The position numbers and the translations under genes were made by a program. Of a stretch of 64,000 nucleotides of DNA, positions 13,728 through 23,749 are shown one piece after another (within the stretch, counting starts at the first letter, position 1; each line of letters opens with the position of its first letter). The DNA comes from Helicostylum pulchrum (lineage: Eukaryota > Mucoromycota > Mucoromycetes > Mucorales > Mucoraceae): NCBI GenBank assembly GCA_025677825.1, contig JAIXMO010000066.1:86575-150574 (forward strand), read 5' to 3'. The notes under the pieces are model-generated. The model was given only the letters and a program-made list of their open reading frames with translations. It was not told where the DNA came from and did no database searches.

Positions 13728-14458
13728 ATGAGCGTATTCCTCTTAAGTTCAGATAACGGCGAGTTCAGAGTTGATAAAGATATTGCTGAACGTTCAGTCT
13801 TGATCAAAAACATGTTGGAAGGTATTTTATCCATTTATATTTATCATTTAACCGATATTGAAAACACGTCCCTTTTTTTTTAAAAAAAAAAGATGTTGGA
13901 GATTCCGATTCACCTATTCCCCTTCCTAATGTCTCCTCCAAGGTTTTAGGCAAGGTAAAGCTTTCTTTTTTTTAACAGTAAAAATGTTGTCATTTTAAAC
14001 ATCTTTTTTCGTTTTAGGTTATTGAATGGTGTACTCACCATCGTGACGATCCTACAACTCAAGATGATCATGAAAGACGTAATACTGATATTGAGGAATG
14101 GGATCAAAAGTATATGGATGTTGATCAAGAGACTTTATTCGATATTATTTTGGTAAGAAAAAAGGTTACCTTTTTAGACTAAAACAAACAAACTGATAAA
14201 TATATACTAGGCTGCTAATTATCTCGATATTAAACCCCTCCTTGATGTTGGATGTAAGACTGTTGCAAACATGATTAAGGGTAAGAGTGCTGAGGAAATT
14301 AGAAGAACTTTCAATATTACCAATGATTTCACTCCTGAAGAAGAAGCACAAATCAAGAAGGAGAACGTAAGTGGTTCATTATTAACTTTGATTATTATCT
14401 TTTTTGCTAACATTTTATTTTATTGTATCATTAATAGGAATGGGCTGAGGATCGTTAA
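13728..14458 (+). CDS. SKP1: SKP1, SCF ubiquitin-ligase adaptor
   Basis: Five exons (13728-13821, 13893-13954, 14018-14152, 14211-14366, 14438-14458) give 155 aa, close to the usual Skp1 length. The BTB/POZ-like N-terminus ([38 protein letters not shown]) and the F-box-binding C-terminus ([39 protein letters not shown]) are both complete. It links F-box proteins to cullin in SCF ligases. The last exon is only 21 bp, coding EWAEDR plus the stop. The gene is convergent with GPN1, whose stop codon lies 80 bp away. Confidence 0.97.
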
Positions 14459-14537
14459 AATTTTATTTTTCCCACAACGAAATTCAAATAAAGCCATCCC
14501 TTTTTTTTAATAATTTTCTGTTCTTTTCTTTGATTTT

Positions 14538-15946
14538 TTACATGCTATCTTTTGTATGAGATAACCAGGTCTTGAACTTTTCATCTTCTTCTGTTTGTGC
14601 TTTAGAAGGAGGATATTTAGATGCACTAGGTAATGGGTTTTCATCACTATCATAATCATCATCAAAGTCTTCTTCATCATCAACTTCTTCTAATTCTTCT
14701 TCATCATCATCTTCCCATTTTTCATCTTCCAAGTTACCTAATTAAAAATCATAAGATGATGGACCTGTACACATATATAAGCAAATAAACAAACAAATAA
14801 TAATACTTACGACCCTTTAATGGTACTTCAGATCCTTTAGTAACCTTCATATCCTTCATCAACTTACTCAATTGCTTTTCACGATTCTTTTCTTCCTTGG
14901 CCATCTTTTGACGAATCATTCTTTCAATTTCAGGTTTATACTCTACTTCATATTCTTCAGCTGCTTCATCAACTGCTTGGAAGAATTCATCAATACCAGC
15001 ACCCGTGACAGCAGAGACACCAACAACCTTTAAATGGTTATAAAATTCATCCAACACAAGACTCATAGAAGACATTAAACTACTCATATAAGTCGTATCT
15101 TGACTAAGTGCCATTTGGAACTTTTCAAAATCAGTCATCCATTCTACTGCAAAATCGTGAGATACAACATCAGTCTTGTTGAATACCAAAATAAAAGGTA
15201 ATTTCGTCTTGTAAAGAATACTACAGGCGTAAAGCATGTTACTCATAAATGTTGCAGGTGATGTTGTACGAGGTGTATCGATAATATATGCAATCATAGT
15301 AGGATAAGTGGCCGCTAAAGTGTCTGTAATAATGGCACCCGATGCTGACCACGTAAAAATTTCAATCTGTCCAGGTGTATCAACCAATACGTGACTAAAA
15401 CAGGTTTACATTAAGTATCTTTTTTTACACGCTCTCTCTCTCTCTCTCTTTTTACCTGACGTCCTCGGAACGCTTTGCTACCAAGTTGAGTACCTGATCG
15501 AATTTGGTTGTAAACAAGTTGAGACTGGTCAAAATACCACCGTTAGGTCCGAGGTTATATCTAATTAAAAATTCAAATGAGTATATTTTTTTTAAAAAAA
15601 AAGACTTTTTTTTTTTTTTTTTTTTTTGCCGTGTAAAATACTTTACTGCTTCATAACTTCTTTATAGTTGACAGTATCACGAATATCGATATTAGCAGTG
15701 AAAGGAAGAGAAGTTACTGCAGGATCAAGATTCAACACGTAAGGAGGTGTCTTCTTTTCATGAAGATGAGCATTGATTCTCTATACACAACAAAAAAAAG
15801 TTTAGATCATGTTTTTTTTTTTCTCTTCTGGTTTTCTGGTTATTTACCTGCATGAAGGTGGTCTTTCCAGAACCTGCCATGCCAATACAAAGAATAACAG
15901 GAGGTTGTTTCTTTCCACTAGATTCGGTATTAGGTGCTGCTGACAT
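14538..15946 (-). CDS. GPN1: GPN-loop GTPase 1 (Npa3/XAB1)
   Basis: Five exons (15848-15946, 15647-15780, 15456-15560, 14811-15394, 14538-14737) close in phase to 373 aa. The P-loop is GMAGSGKTT; the family-defining Gly-Pro-Asn loop is [11 protein letters not shown]; Walker B/G3 is VDTPGQIE; and the G4 motif is NKTD. The C-terminal quarter is strongly acidic, as in yeast Npa3 and human GPN1. Family role: GTPase needed for assembly and nuclear import of RNA polymerase II. The start is taken at MSAAPNTE, immediately before the conserved core. Confidence 0.96.
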
Positions 15947-18450
15947 TGTTTCTATTTTATTTGCTTGTAGAAAAAAAAAAAAAAGACTTTTTTTATTTGA
16001 CACAAACTATGCTACTTACTAATACCAAAAAAATACCAGTCCGTCTTTTTTTTTTCTGGGTTTCAATAGTGAAAAGTAAAGTCTATTTTATCATCCCATT
16101 GTTCCTTCTTTTTTTTTTAGAAGAGAAGACAACCTTTTTCTCTTTCTTTTTTTACCAATGATTTTATACAAAAGTAAGTTATATTTTATACTTATGCGTA
16201 TATCTTTTTAAAAAATAATAACGGTATGACTTTACCTGTATCTCTCCTTCTTTAGCATATTATGCGCCATGTCAAATTGATACTCCAATAAACTGTGGGG
16301 AACTTACGCGTCTTATTCTGTCGTATCTCTACAATACTACGGAAAAAACGGCCTTTTATCAGGCGAATATCCTACGCAAATCTTTCAGGGCCTCTCGTCC
16401 GACGATTTCTGGTAAATAAAGCCGCATAACATACGGACTGAAATATCTGGAGGGGGGCGTCACAGGAGACCAACTCAAGAAGTTATGGCAAGATACGAAG
16501 CCTGCCAAATATCCAGCTTCAAACAAAACTTGCTGCTTCTTTAAAGGGGTGTGGCTAGAATGATCTGGATTGAAAAAAGAGGTGGACTATTTAAACGTAA
16601 ATCGCATTATTATTTTTTACTTTTTTGAAAATTGACTAACTGACAACTCTTATGATTAGACCCCAAATAAATAATGTTGTCGTTGGTAGGTAAAGAGGTC
16701 CCTACCAAACGTTCATCGTATAAGGCTTTATAATTGAGCCGCGTACAAGCGTTTTCGCGCCCGCTTTCTCTGAAACGGTGATTCGCGTTTATACCAAAAG
16801 TAAGACTTCATTAATAATACTTATCAACGTTTACCAGTACCGATTTTTTTTAGCCGACTATCAAAGGAGTGGATTCTTGCCTCGGTTTGTCTCCCGCTGA
16901 TATTGACCCTTCTGAAAGGAAGGGTAAATGATCATCTTGCCAAAATTATGAAGGATTATATAAAGTACCCTTTTAACTTAAATGTCGTTTAATTACTAAT
17001 ATTATTATTTTTATTTAATCGCGAACAAACTAGATATAATAATAAAAAAAAAAAGAAGCGTATTACACGAATACCTTCTTGTATTCCTAAATGAAAGCCA
17101 GGCCAGGTAATATAATTTAAACCATCTTTCCTACGGGGAGATATTAACCTTGACTCGACGACCGAAAAAAGAACTTAGGGCAAATGACCAGGCCGCTAAT
17201 AAAATAAGCTGGTATAAAGCTGACGGCATTATGTCGTACAATGGCGACGAAATCCTTATCTCTGAGGCAGGTGGTCTATTCTTAAATACATCAAAAAGGA
17301 AACATTTCTTTTGATTTTCATAAAGCTGTGTTTGGTTTGTTGTCAATGAATTGCAAGCTAAGCAAACCAGGAAAACAAGTACAGAAATTTAAGCACTTTT
17401 TTTTTAAAAAAAAAATTATTCATTAAACTTAATTTCTAGATGGTTGTGTACAATTATGGTCGTTAAGTTTCTCTGATGGTGATGATACATTATATTATAT
17501 GAACTGTGAAGTAAAGGTTATTATCTCTTCTGACTTCAATATCAAAGGTTTTTTTGTTGTAACAGTAAGTTTGCATGTGTAAATACTAATATTTATTATC
17601 TAAAATTAGTGTTAATCTTGGTTCTTTTGTTGCGTTTCATCAAAGAGACAATCAGACCTATCCAAAAACTAAAAGAAAGAACATGATGATAGCTGGTTCC
17701 ATCTTTTATTTCCTAACGACAACGACGGAAGCAATAATAATATCGTCTCCACCACTCGACTAAATAATCGAGCCTAGTATAATAAAAATGGCTTGAAAAA
17801 AGTATATCGAACCAGAAAATACAAGTACATCATCATTTTTTATGAAATGCTGGTCTAATATAGCCGTTAATACTTTTTGCTAACATTGCTTTTAGTCTTT
17901 TTCATTTAATTTTTCTCTTAAACTTAGTCAATAAAGTTTACACTTAATACAAAAAAAAATATTTGTGTATAGAAAATACCTTGGTTTTAATTATAGTGAT
18001 AAATAAAGATATCAACATTGAGACATCAAAAGCAACAACAAAAAAATCTATCGGTGGCGAGTATTCATTATGCTATTATATTAATTATTTCATTCATTTG
18101 ATAATTCAAAATCGCTTTAAATAACGTTAAAATTTTCATTCTCTACTTGGACGTCCTCTTCTTTTATCTGGGCCTATAAGAATCCTACGTTGACTTTACT
18201 CCCACCTAAACCAAAATACAACACTATAAACTACTACAGTGCCCCGCCACAAAAATATCACTAGCAGGATTCAATTGATGAGAAAAATCATGCTTCAAAT
18301 ATACACTCTAATAAAACCCCCAAAGGACATTAAAAGAGAAACAATAAATGCAACCATTATATTTGTGTACAAAATCTCTTCTTTAGGGTACTCCCGTAAA
18401 TTCATGTCTATACTCATATTATAGGTAGTACTAAAAATCGGTTACAGTTG
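15947..18450. other. Gene-poor accessory DNA with possible coding relics
   Basis: No intact gene is seen. Short stretches read like old coding sequence: about 16282-16415 (+, GELTRLILSYLYN), 16438-16560 (+, GLKYLEGGVTGDQLKKLW), 17131-17346 (-, ASEIRISSPLYDIMPSAL), and 17440-17518 (+, DGCVQLWSLSFSDGDD) preceded by a splice-acceptor-like TTTCTAG. They do not join into one frame. A decayed gene or transposon is plausible but unproven. Confidence 0.35.
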
Positions 18451-18453
18451 ATA

Positions 18454-18454
<1 letters not shown>

Positions 18455-18488
<34 letters not shown>

Positions 18489-18489
18489 A
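18455..18489. repeat. (GA)n microsatellite followed by poly-G
   Basis: An AG dinucleotide run of about 24 bp passes directly into a run of about 11 G. Confidence 0.85.
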
Positions 18490-19127
18490 CAGGTTTAGGT
18501 ACAACTAAACTAAAAAGCCTTTTTTTTTTGAAGCTGGTATACGCATCAAAAGTTTTATACATTATATAAACCTAATAAAAAAAACATTGAAGCAATATGT
18601 AATATGGAACTAGACCATTTTAATTGAGATGCACGAATATAAAAAGTTGCACGGACGAACATCTTATATCTAGCATGTTAAGCAAAGAACTATAACAACA
18701 AGTGCATCCCTTTCGTTTTAATAATGCGCAAAGGTTCATTTTAGATACAAGAATTACCAAAAAAAAAAAAAGACAGTTCTACAAAAATTGTGTGCCACTA
18801 TGCAAAATGCACGTTTGATTCACAGAAATCGTATTACTACTTTAGTATCTATTTTTGTTTGGGGCTGTATTAGTATTTGCCCTCCTCTCCGGTTTTCTTA
18901 TTTCGAGCAATTAATTATGAGTCTCGTGTCGATCGGTGTAATCTTGAGGCCCTACCATTTGTGTAAAGTAAAGCAAATAGCTCCTTCTATTTATCTAGAA
19001 CACATTTTATATGATACAGTGCGGCTGGTAAATTTTGTCCGTTTTGAAAAAATAAATGACGATTTCAGAAAAACATTATGTCCGTTTCCCAAAAACAAAT
19101 GGCCCTAACTAAAAAATGATTGGCTGT

Positions 19128-19166
19128 AACCCGTAACCCGTAACCCGTAACTCGTAACTCGTAACT
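19128..19166. repeat. 7-bp subterminal tandem repeats, left arm
   Basis: Six units alternate between GTAACCC and GTAACTC inside the left inverted repeat. The right half carries the complementary TTACGGG/TTACGAG units. Confidence 0.9.
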
Positions 19167-19201
19167 CACTGCTGGTAATTCGTGACCCTTAACAAGGAAA
19201 A

Positions 19202-19564
19202 TCATCGCATTTCCTTAGTCACAGAATCCTGGACTGATTCGATGCATACAATTAAAATGGTTGGGATAGTACCAAATCTCTTGCTCGCCTGAAGACAATA
19301 TGCTATAGCCCTTTCCATGAGCCTCTTGTCCACAGTACGTTGGAACTCGATGACAATTATGGGGCCTGTATCGGCTGATTCAGGAACGAGGACAACATCA
19401 CTTCGCGTTCCATTTGGCCATTCACAAGATTCAGAAATGTATTCATCGGTTATATTTAATATAGCTTTAGTAATGATATTCAATACAAGAGGTTGTCTTG
19501 TTATTTCTTTAGAAATGAGGTCGGTTCCTGGTCTGAACGACTTTGATAAGATAGCATAGAGGAA
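19202..19564 (-). pseudogene. Truncated PD-(D/E)XK nuclease-like ORF inside the TIR element
   Basis: The frame is open from 19564 down to a stop at 19202 (about 120 codons); the only good ATG is internal, at 19483. Visible blocks are SFRPGTDLISKEI, SCEWPNGTRSDVVLVPES and PIIVIEFQRTVDKRLMERA, followed by AIAYCLQASKRFG. The spaced Asp (SDVVLVPE) and Glu-x-Gln (IEFQ) after beta-strand-like segments fit a PD-(D/E)XK fold such as the Rpn/PDDEXK transposase-like group. My impression is that similar proteins recur in Mucorales genomes; this was not searched. The C-terminal half is missing, so it is probably a captured fragment. Confidence 0.55.
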
Positions 19565-19580
19565 TTAGAATAGAGTTGAG

Positions 19581-19690
19581 GGTTACGGGTTACGGGTTAC
19601 GGGTTACGAGTTACGAGTTACGAGTTATGAGTTACGGGTTACGAATTACCAGCAGTGAGTTACGAGTTACGAGTTACGGGTTACGGGTTA
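19581..19690. repeat. 7-bp subterminal tandem repeats, right side
   Basis: TTACGGG and TTACGAG units form two blocks, about 19581-19640 and 19653-19690, separated by the GAATTACCAGCAGTGAG spacer. The first block lies interior to the inverted repeat, so this side has more units than the left. Confidence 0.9.
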
Positions 19691-19802
19691 CAGCCAATCA
19701 TTTTTTAGTTAGGGCCATTTGTTTTTGGGAAACGGACATAATGTTTTTCTGAAATCGTCATTTATTTTTTCAAAACGGACAAAATTTACCAGCCGCACTG
19801 TA

Positions 19803-20509
19803 TACAACAAATCAGCGTACTTACGACTCGAGAGATACGGAAGAAATGACAATATCGCTTAAATATAAACCGGCTTCCGTAAAACAGACTTTGAATAAAT
19901 AAATAAAATTATTTATAAAATCAAGTATATGCGCGAATTATAGCATTGGGAATATTTGAAAAAAAAAGGCAAAATGCTAAGCTCTAATAACTAATAGTTA
20001 CAAAATAGATTGAAAGTAATACTAAATCGAGACAGTTTGGAGTCAATAATTTTATTTGAATTGAATAAAGAACTTTGCTTTGTATGACATCGACCCAGCT
20101 TTACGGAACCATTATAACTTAAATTTTCAAAAATGAATATGTTTTACCGAACACAAGAAATTACCAAAGGGGATTGTTGTAAGAAGTAACACTACATGTG
20201 TATCAACTGATTCGAACGTACCCATTGCATGATTTACACTGTTCTTTACACATGCCGTTGGGAACATTTATAACCCGAACAAATGTCTGTTGCAATGCCC
20301 TACTGTTGTTACTGAACGAAATAATGTGTACTATCCACTCGATCATTTTTTTTTATTACACGGATAAAAATCCTAATACATCGCAATACCCAAAGGAAGG
20401 TTTTCGTAAAACAATTGCACATAGAGGACAATAGAAGTATAAATACGGATCAAAAATTGCAATTATTTTTTTAATATTCATCAAATAATCTGATAACAAA
20501 AACCTAAAT
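19803..20509. other. Intergenic: upstream of the HsbA-like gene
   Basis: No gene is seen. The 3' part carries a TATA box and is probably the promoter of the secreted-protein gene at 20510. Confidence 0.55.
20438..20445 (+). promoter_or_regulatory. TATA box upstream of the HsbA-like gene
   Basis: TATAAATA lies 72 bp before the ATG at 20510, a normal position for a regulated fungal gene. Confidence 0.5.
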
Positions 20510-21233
20510 ATGCGTTTCTCTGCCACCCTCCTCATTGCTGCTGTTCTTGCCTTCTCTGGTAAGTTTTAGTTACCAAAAAAAAAAACCATTTATAAAGTAA
20601 ACAAACTGACTTTCTAATTTTTAAATTACAAATAGCTAATGCTGCTTCTATCGAAAGACGCGACTTGGTCATCTCTGCCCCTGTTGCTCTCTGTATCGCC
20701 GATCTTGTTTCTGCATCTGAGCAATTAACCATCGTTAAGACTGCTGTAAGTTATACATAAATAATTTGATTACAAGAGTATACTGATCTCAACCCCCAAC
20801 CCCGATTTTTATTTTTTAGGTTGATGGCTTCTTCTCCTCTGCAGGATACTCTGGAGCTATCGCCATCCATAATTTGGAACAAGTTCTTGAAACCCGTATC
20901 AATAAAGCTAAAACTGATTGTTGTGCTGTTTCCGGTGTCATTACATCCGATGAAGCTACTGGTGTTCTTGATACTGTCGGTGTCCTTGTACCCAAAGTAA
21001 CTGCCGCCATTAGTTCCATTAACGCCAAGAAGCCTCAATTCGATGCCATCTTTTTAGCTACCGCTATTGTCAAGACTGATCTTAAGAACTTGGAAGCCGC
21101 TACTAAGGCATTGGATACTTGTTTGGTCAATAAAACTCCTCTCACTCCTCCTGAGTTTAAGATTCAAGCTGATGCATATGTTGCCACTATTAATGCTTCA
21201 TTCCTCAGCGCAAAGAACCTTTATAAGTACTAA
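20510..21233 (+). CDS. Secreted HsbA-like cell-surface/hydrophobic-surface-binding protein
   Basis: Three exons (20510-20558, 20636-20745, 20820-21233) give 190 aa. The N-terminus MRFSATLLIAAVLAFSANA is a clear signal peptide, followed by an ERR site that could be Kex2-processed. The mature part is an Ala/Thr/Val-rich helical domain with the HsbA/Mp1-type pattern: IHNLEQVLETRINKAKTDC near the middle and two late helices ending NASFLSAKNLYKY. HsbA proteins are secreted, bind hydrophobic surfaces and help recruit lytic enzymes. A preceding TATA box suggests regulated expression. Confidence 0.85.
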
Positions 21234-21929
21234 TTAGCCCCCCAATCTGTCAAGAAATATTTTGACTTTTTTTTTTTTTTCCAAAAAAATAATTATTATC
21301 TAATAAAAACAAAAATTTATAACTTACCAAAAAAGAAACTATTTGCTTTTTGAAAAGCATATTGATCTGGTTCATAGGCTTTACTAATTGTTACCGACGG
21401 GACAAACTTGATAGCTGCAGTTATTTCGGTACTCATCTATCTTGTGTAATTTCCATAAATACCGTTTTTTTTTGTTTTGTTGTTTTAGCTGTATTTTTAT
21501 AACATGTATACATAGTCCACTAAAAATAGTCTTTAATGCATCAAAAATATAACCCAGATATTAAAGAAATCAGGTAAAACTTGTGTTTTATAGAGAAAGA
21601 GTACTATAATATTTTCGAGGTATAAAGTATTCTGGACAAATATTTATTTGATTCATGTATAATATTTGACAGCATAAAAGCTTTCTTTTTTTAAAACAGG
21701 TTGAAAAGGCGAGGATATGGTTCCAAGACATTGGTATGTTAACGTTGAAATTCTTGGCAGGCTGCAACGTCGCGAGTTAAATAGTTAAAAAAAGTGATAT
21801 TCCCTATTAAGGAACTTGGCGGATGTCATTTGACTATGTAACACGAGTATACAAAAAGTCGATATATAAAAAGAGTTTATATTTCCAACGCTTTTTCTCT
21901 CTAAAGTTTAATACATATATATATATATA
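21234..21929. other. Intergenic
   Basis: AT-rich with no recognisable gene or RNA. Confidence 0.6.
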
Positions 21930-22732
21930 ATGAAAGCATCCATAGCATTTGGAAAATTTGTCAACTTGGTTGCACTCTCTGGATACCTACTCAATATTTT
22001 AGGTCTCTTGTATAGTACATCGGAACGTAAGGACCTATACATACTTAAAAAATACTTGTACCAAACGCTGATATATATTTATAAAAAAAATAGCTCTTCA
22101 AAAAGTAAACGGTGTTTTTCACTTGTAATATTATTTTTTTCGTACTTTTATAATATAATCAAATATTCATTATATATAATTACCCCCGTATAGGTTCTTC
22201 CTCGTATTTCTTTTAACATTAGAAATTCAGGAACCTACTCCTAACGTTGAATATATACAATTATTTTTGTTTTCATTTGGCCGTGGACTTTGTAAGAAAA
22301 ATTTTTTTTTCTATAAAATGTTTACAGAAAAAACTAACACTATATATTATTTAGTCTATATTTGGTTCGTCCGATTTCTAAAATAACAGTTATATAGATT
22401 TCATAAATTAACGATATATATATATTTTAGGGTATCAATGATTTTATTGAGAGAATCCGTTATGTCTATAGTTGGCACATCAATTGTAAGTGACACTCGT
22501 ATACAACTAAATCGATTTCTTAAAACTAATCGTTTTTTTTTTTATAAATGTATTATAGACTGGTGCAATAGGTATTATTTACGTACTATTTGGATCATGT
22601 CAAAGCTGTTTAAAATCTGATGAAGTTATTGCTGGCATCGAAGAACCATCTGGTTCAACTTACGTTTTCCATTCTCCAGAAATTCATCCTGACTTGCCTC
22701 AATACACTGTGAAGGACAATACCAGACGTTAG
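21930..22732 (+). pseudogene. Doubtful small membrane-protein gene (phase does not close)
   Basis: Exon-like blocks are 21930-22026 (MKASIAFGKFVNLVALSGYL, hydrophobic), 22223-22291 (YIQLFLFSFGRGL), 22431-22485 (VSMILLRESVMSIVGTSI) and 22561-22732 (TGAIGIIYVLFGSC, ending NTRR and TAG). They look like a four-helix membrane protein of the COPI-associated/Tvp15 kind. Exon 2 leaves one base over, while exon 3 needs two in its coding frame, so no continuous model is found with GT-AG sites. This may be a pseudogene, an unusual splice or a one-base sequence error. Confidence 0.4.
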
Positions 22733-23749
22733 TTAAAATATTTGACAAAAAATAAGTAAATAAATAAAAACAAATGTAGTACAAAAGTGCTACTTGTAAA
22801 TTCCCAAGCATAATATCTATGTGCTTTTACGAAAAATAAAGGTCTGATTATTTTTTTAATATTTACAAAAATATCATCAAGGAGAGAAAGAGACAAAAGA
22901 CTGTATAAGACACAAATAAAGTAAATGGTACTATGGCTTAGTAGTACATCAAAATATAACTCATTTACTATGTGTTGGATTGAAGCAGACTTCGTCCAAG
23001 TTGATTCAATCGCTGCAGATACCAGGTTTGTTGGTAATTAACGTTAGCAATTAAACGATATTTAATTTAAAAGGTTACTTTACGCAAACCTTAATAACTC
23101 TGGTGCCATGTCTTTCCTATCAGCCGGGTTAGGAGGGGAAGAAACGAAATCCAAGTAAGAAGCAAAAAAATAAATAATGCGACTTGCGTATATTTAATAT
23201 AATTGGCTTCTTGTTCTTTTTCTTTGAATTGGCTCCAGTCACGGTCCTTTAAACATGCCGAGGGTTTAAAATCCTATATATTTGATCGTATTTTATTTAT
23301 CATTGCTTATATTTGCTCGTGTAAATTTTGCTATAATTAAAAAAAGACTTAATTTACTCTGAATGTTAATGTTATTCAGGGAGAAAAAAAACACTGAAAT
23401 TCAATGTTTTCAGCATAAAATTAATGTAATTCAGATCCATCGTTTTAAAAATCATACCCCTTTATTATTATCAGATTGGCTGTCAATGGACCCAGTAAAG
23501 TGCATTATCGTATATTTAAGCGTAATTACAAATAACTACCGTAGCAGAAAACATAAACTTACCCCCCCCTTCTCTAGTAGCTCCTTTTAAACCTTCTGTA
23601 AAATGTATGCAGTGACAACACCTACAGAGTCTATTACCATCTGTCAAAATAAGAGGAGTCTAATATATTACGTGTGACATTTACATCAACAAAAAAAAAA
23701 AGTTGATTAAGAAAATTATAACTTATTTGACATACACAAAAAAAAACGT
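22733..23749. other. Intergenic between convergent genes
   Basis: AT-rich 3' flanks with no recognisable gene. Short open frames lack any conserved pattern. Confidence 0.6.

Larger units (their letters stand above)
19017..19800. mobile_element. TA-flanked 784-bp terminal-inverted-repeat element
   Basis: The left end (19017-19183, 167 bp) and right end (19641-19800, 160 bp) are reverse complements, identical by eye except for one 7-bp unit missing on the right. The tips read CAGTGCGGCTGG and are flanked by TA (19015-19016 and 19801-19802), which fits the TA target duplication and CAGT-type ends of Tc1/mariner elements. The interior has no DDE transposase but a truncated PD-(D/E)XK-like ORF. 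The element is therefore probably non-autonomous. The near-identity of the arms suggests recent activity or gene conversion. Confidence 0.9.

Noticed and set aside
18788..19108. 106-codon plus-strand ORF
   Set aside because: It runs into the left inverted repeat of the TIR element and shows no family pattern; its C-terminal third is just translation of the repeat.
19128..19690. Interstitial telomere
   Set aside because: Units are TTACGGG/TTACGAG, mirrored about the element centre and tied to the inverted repeats, so they belong to the mobile element.
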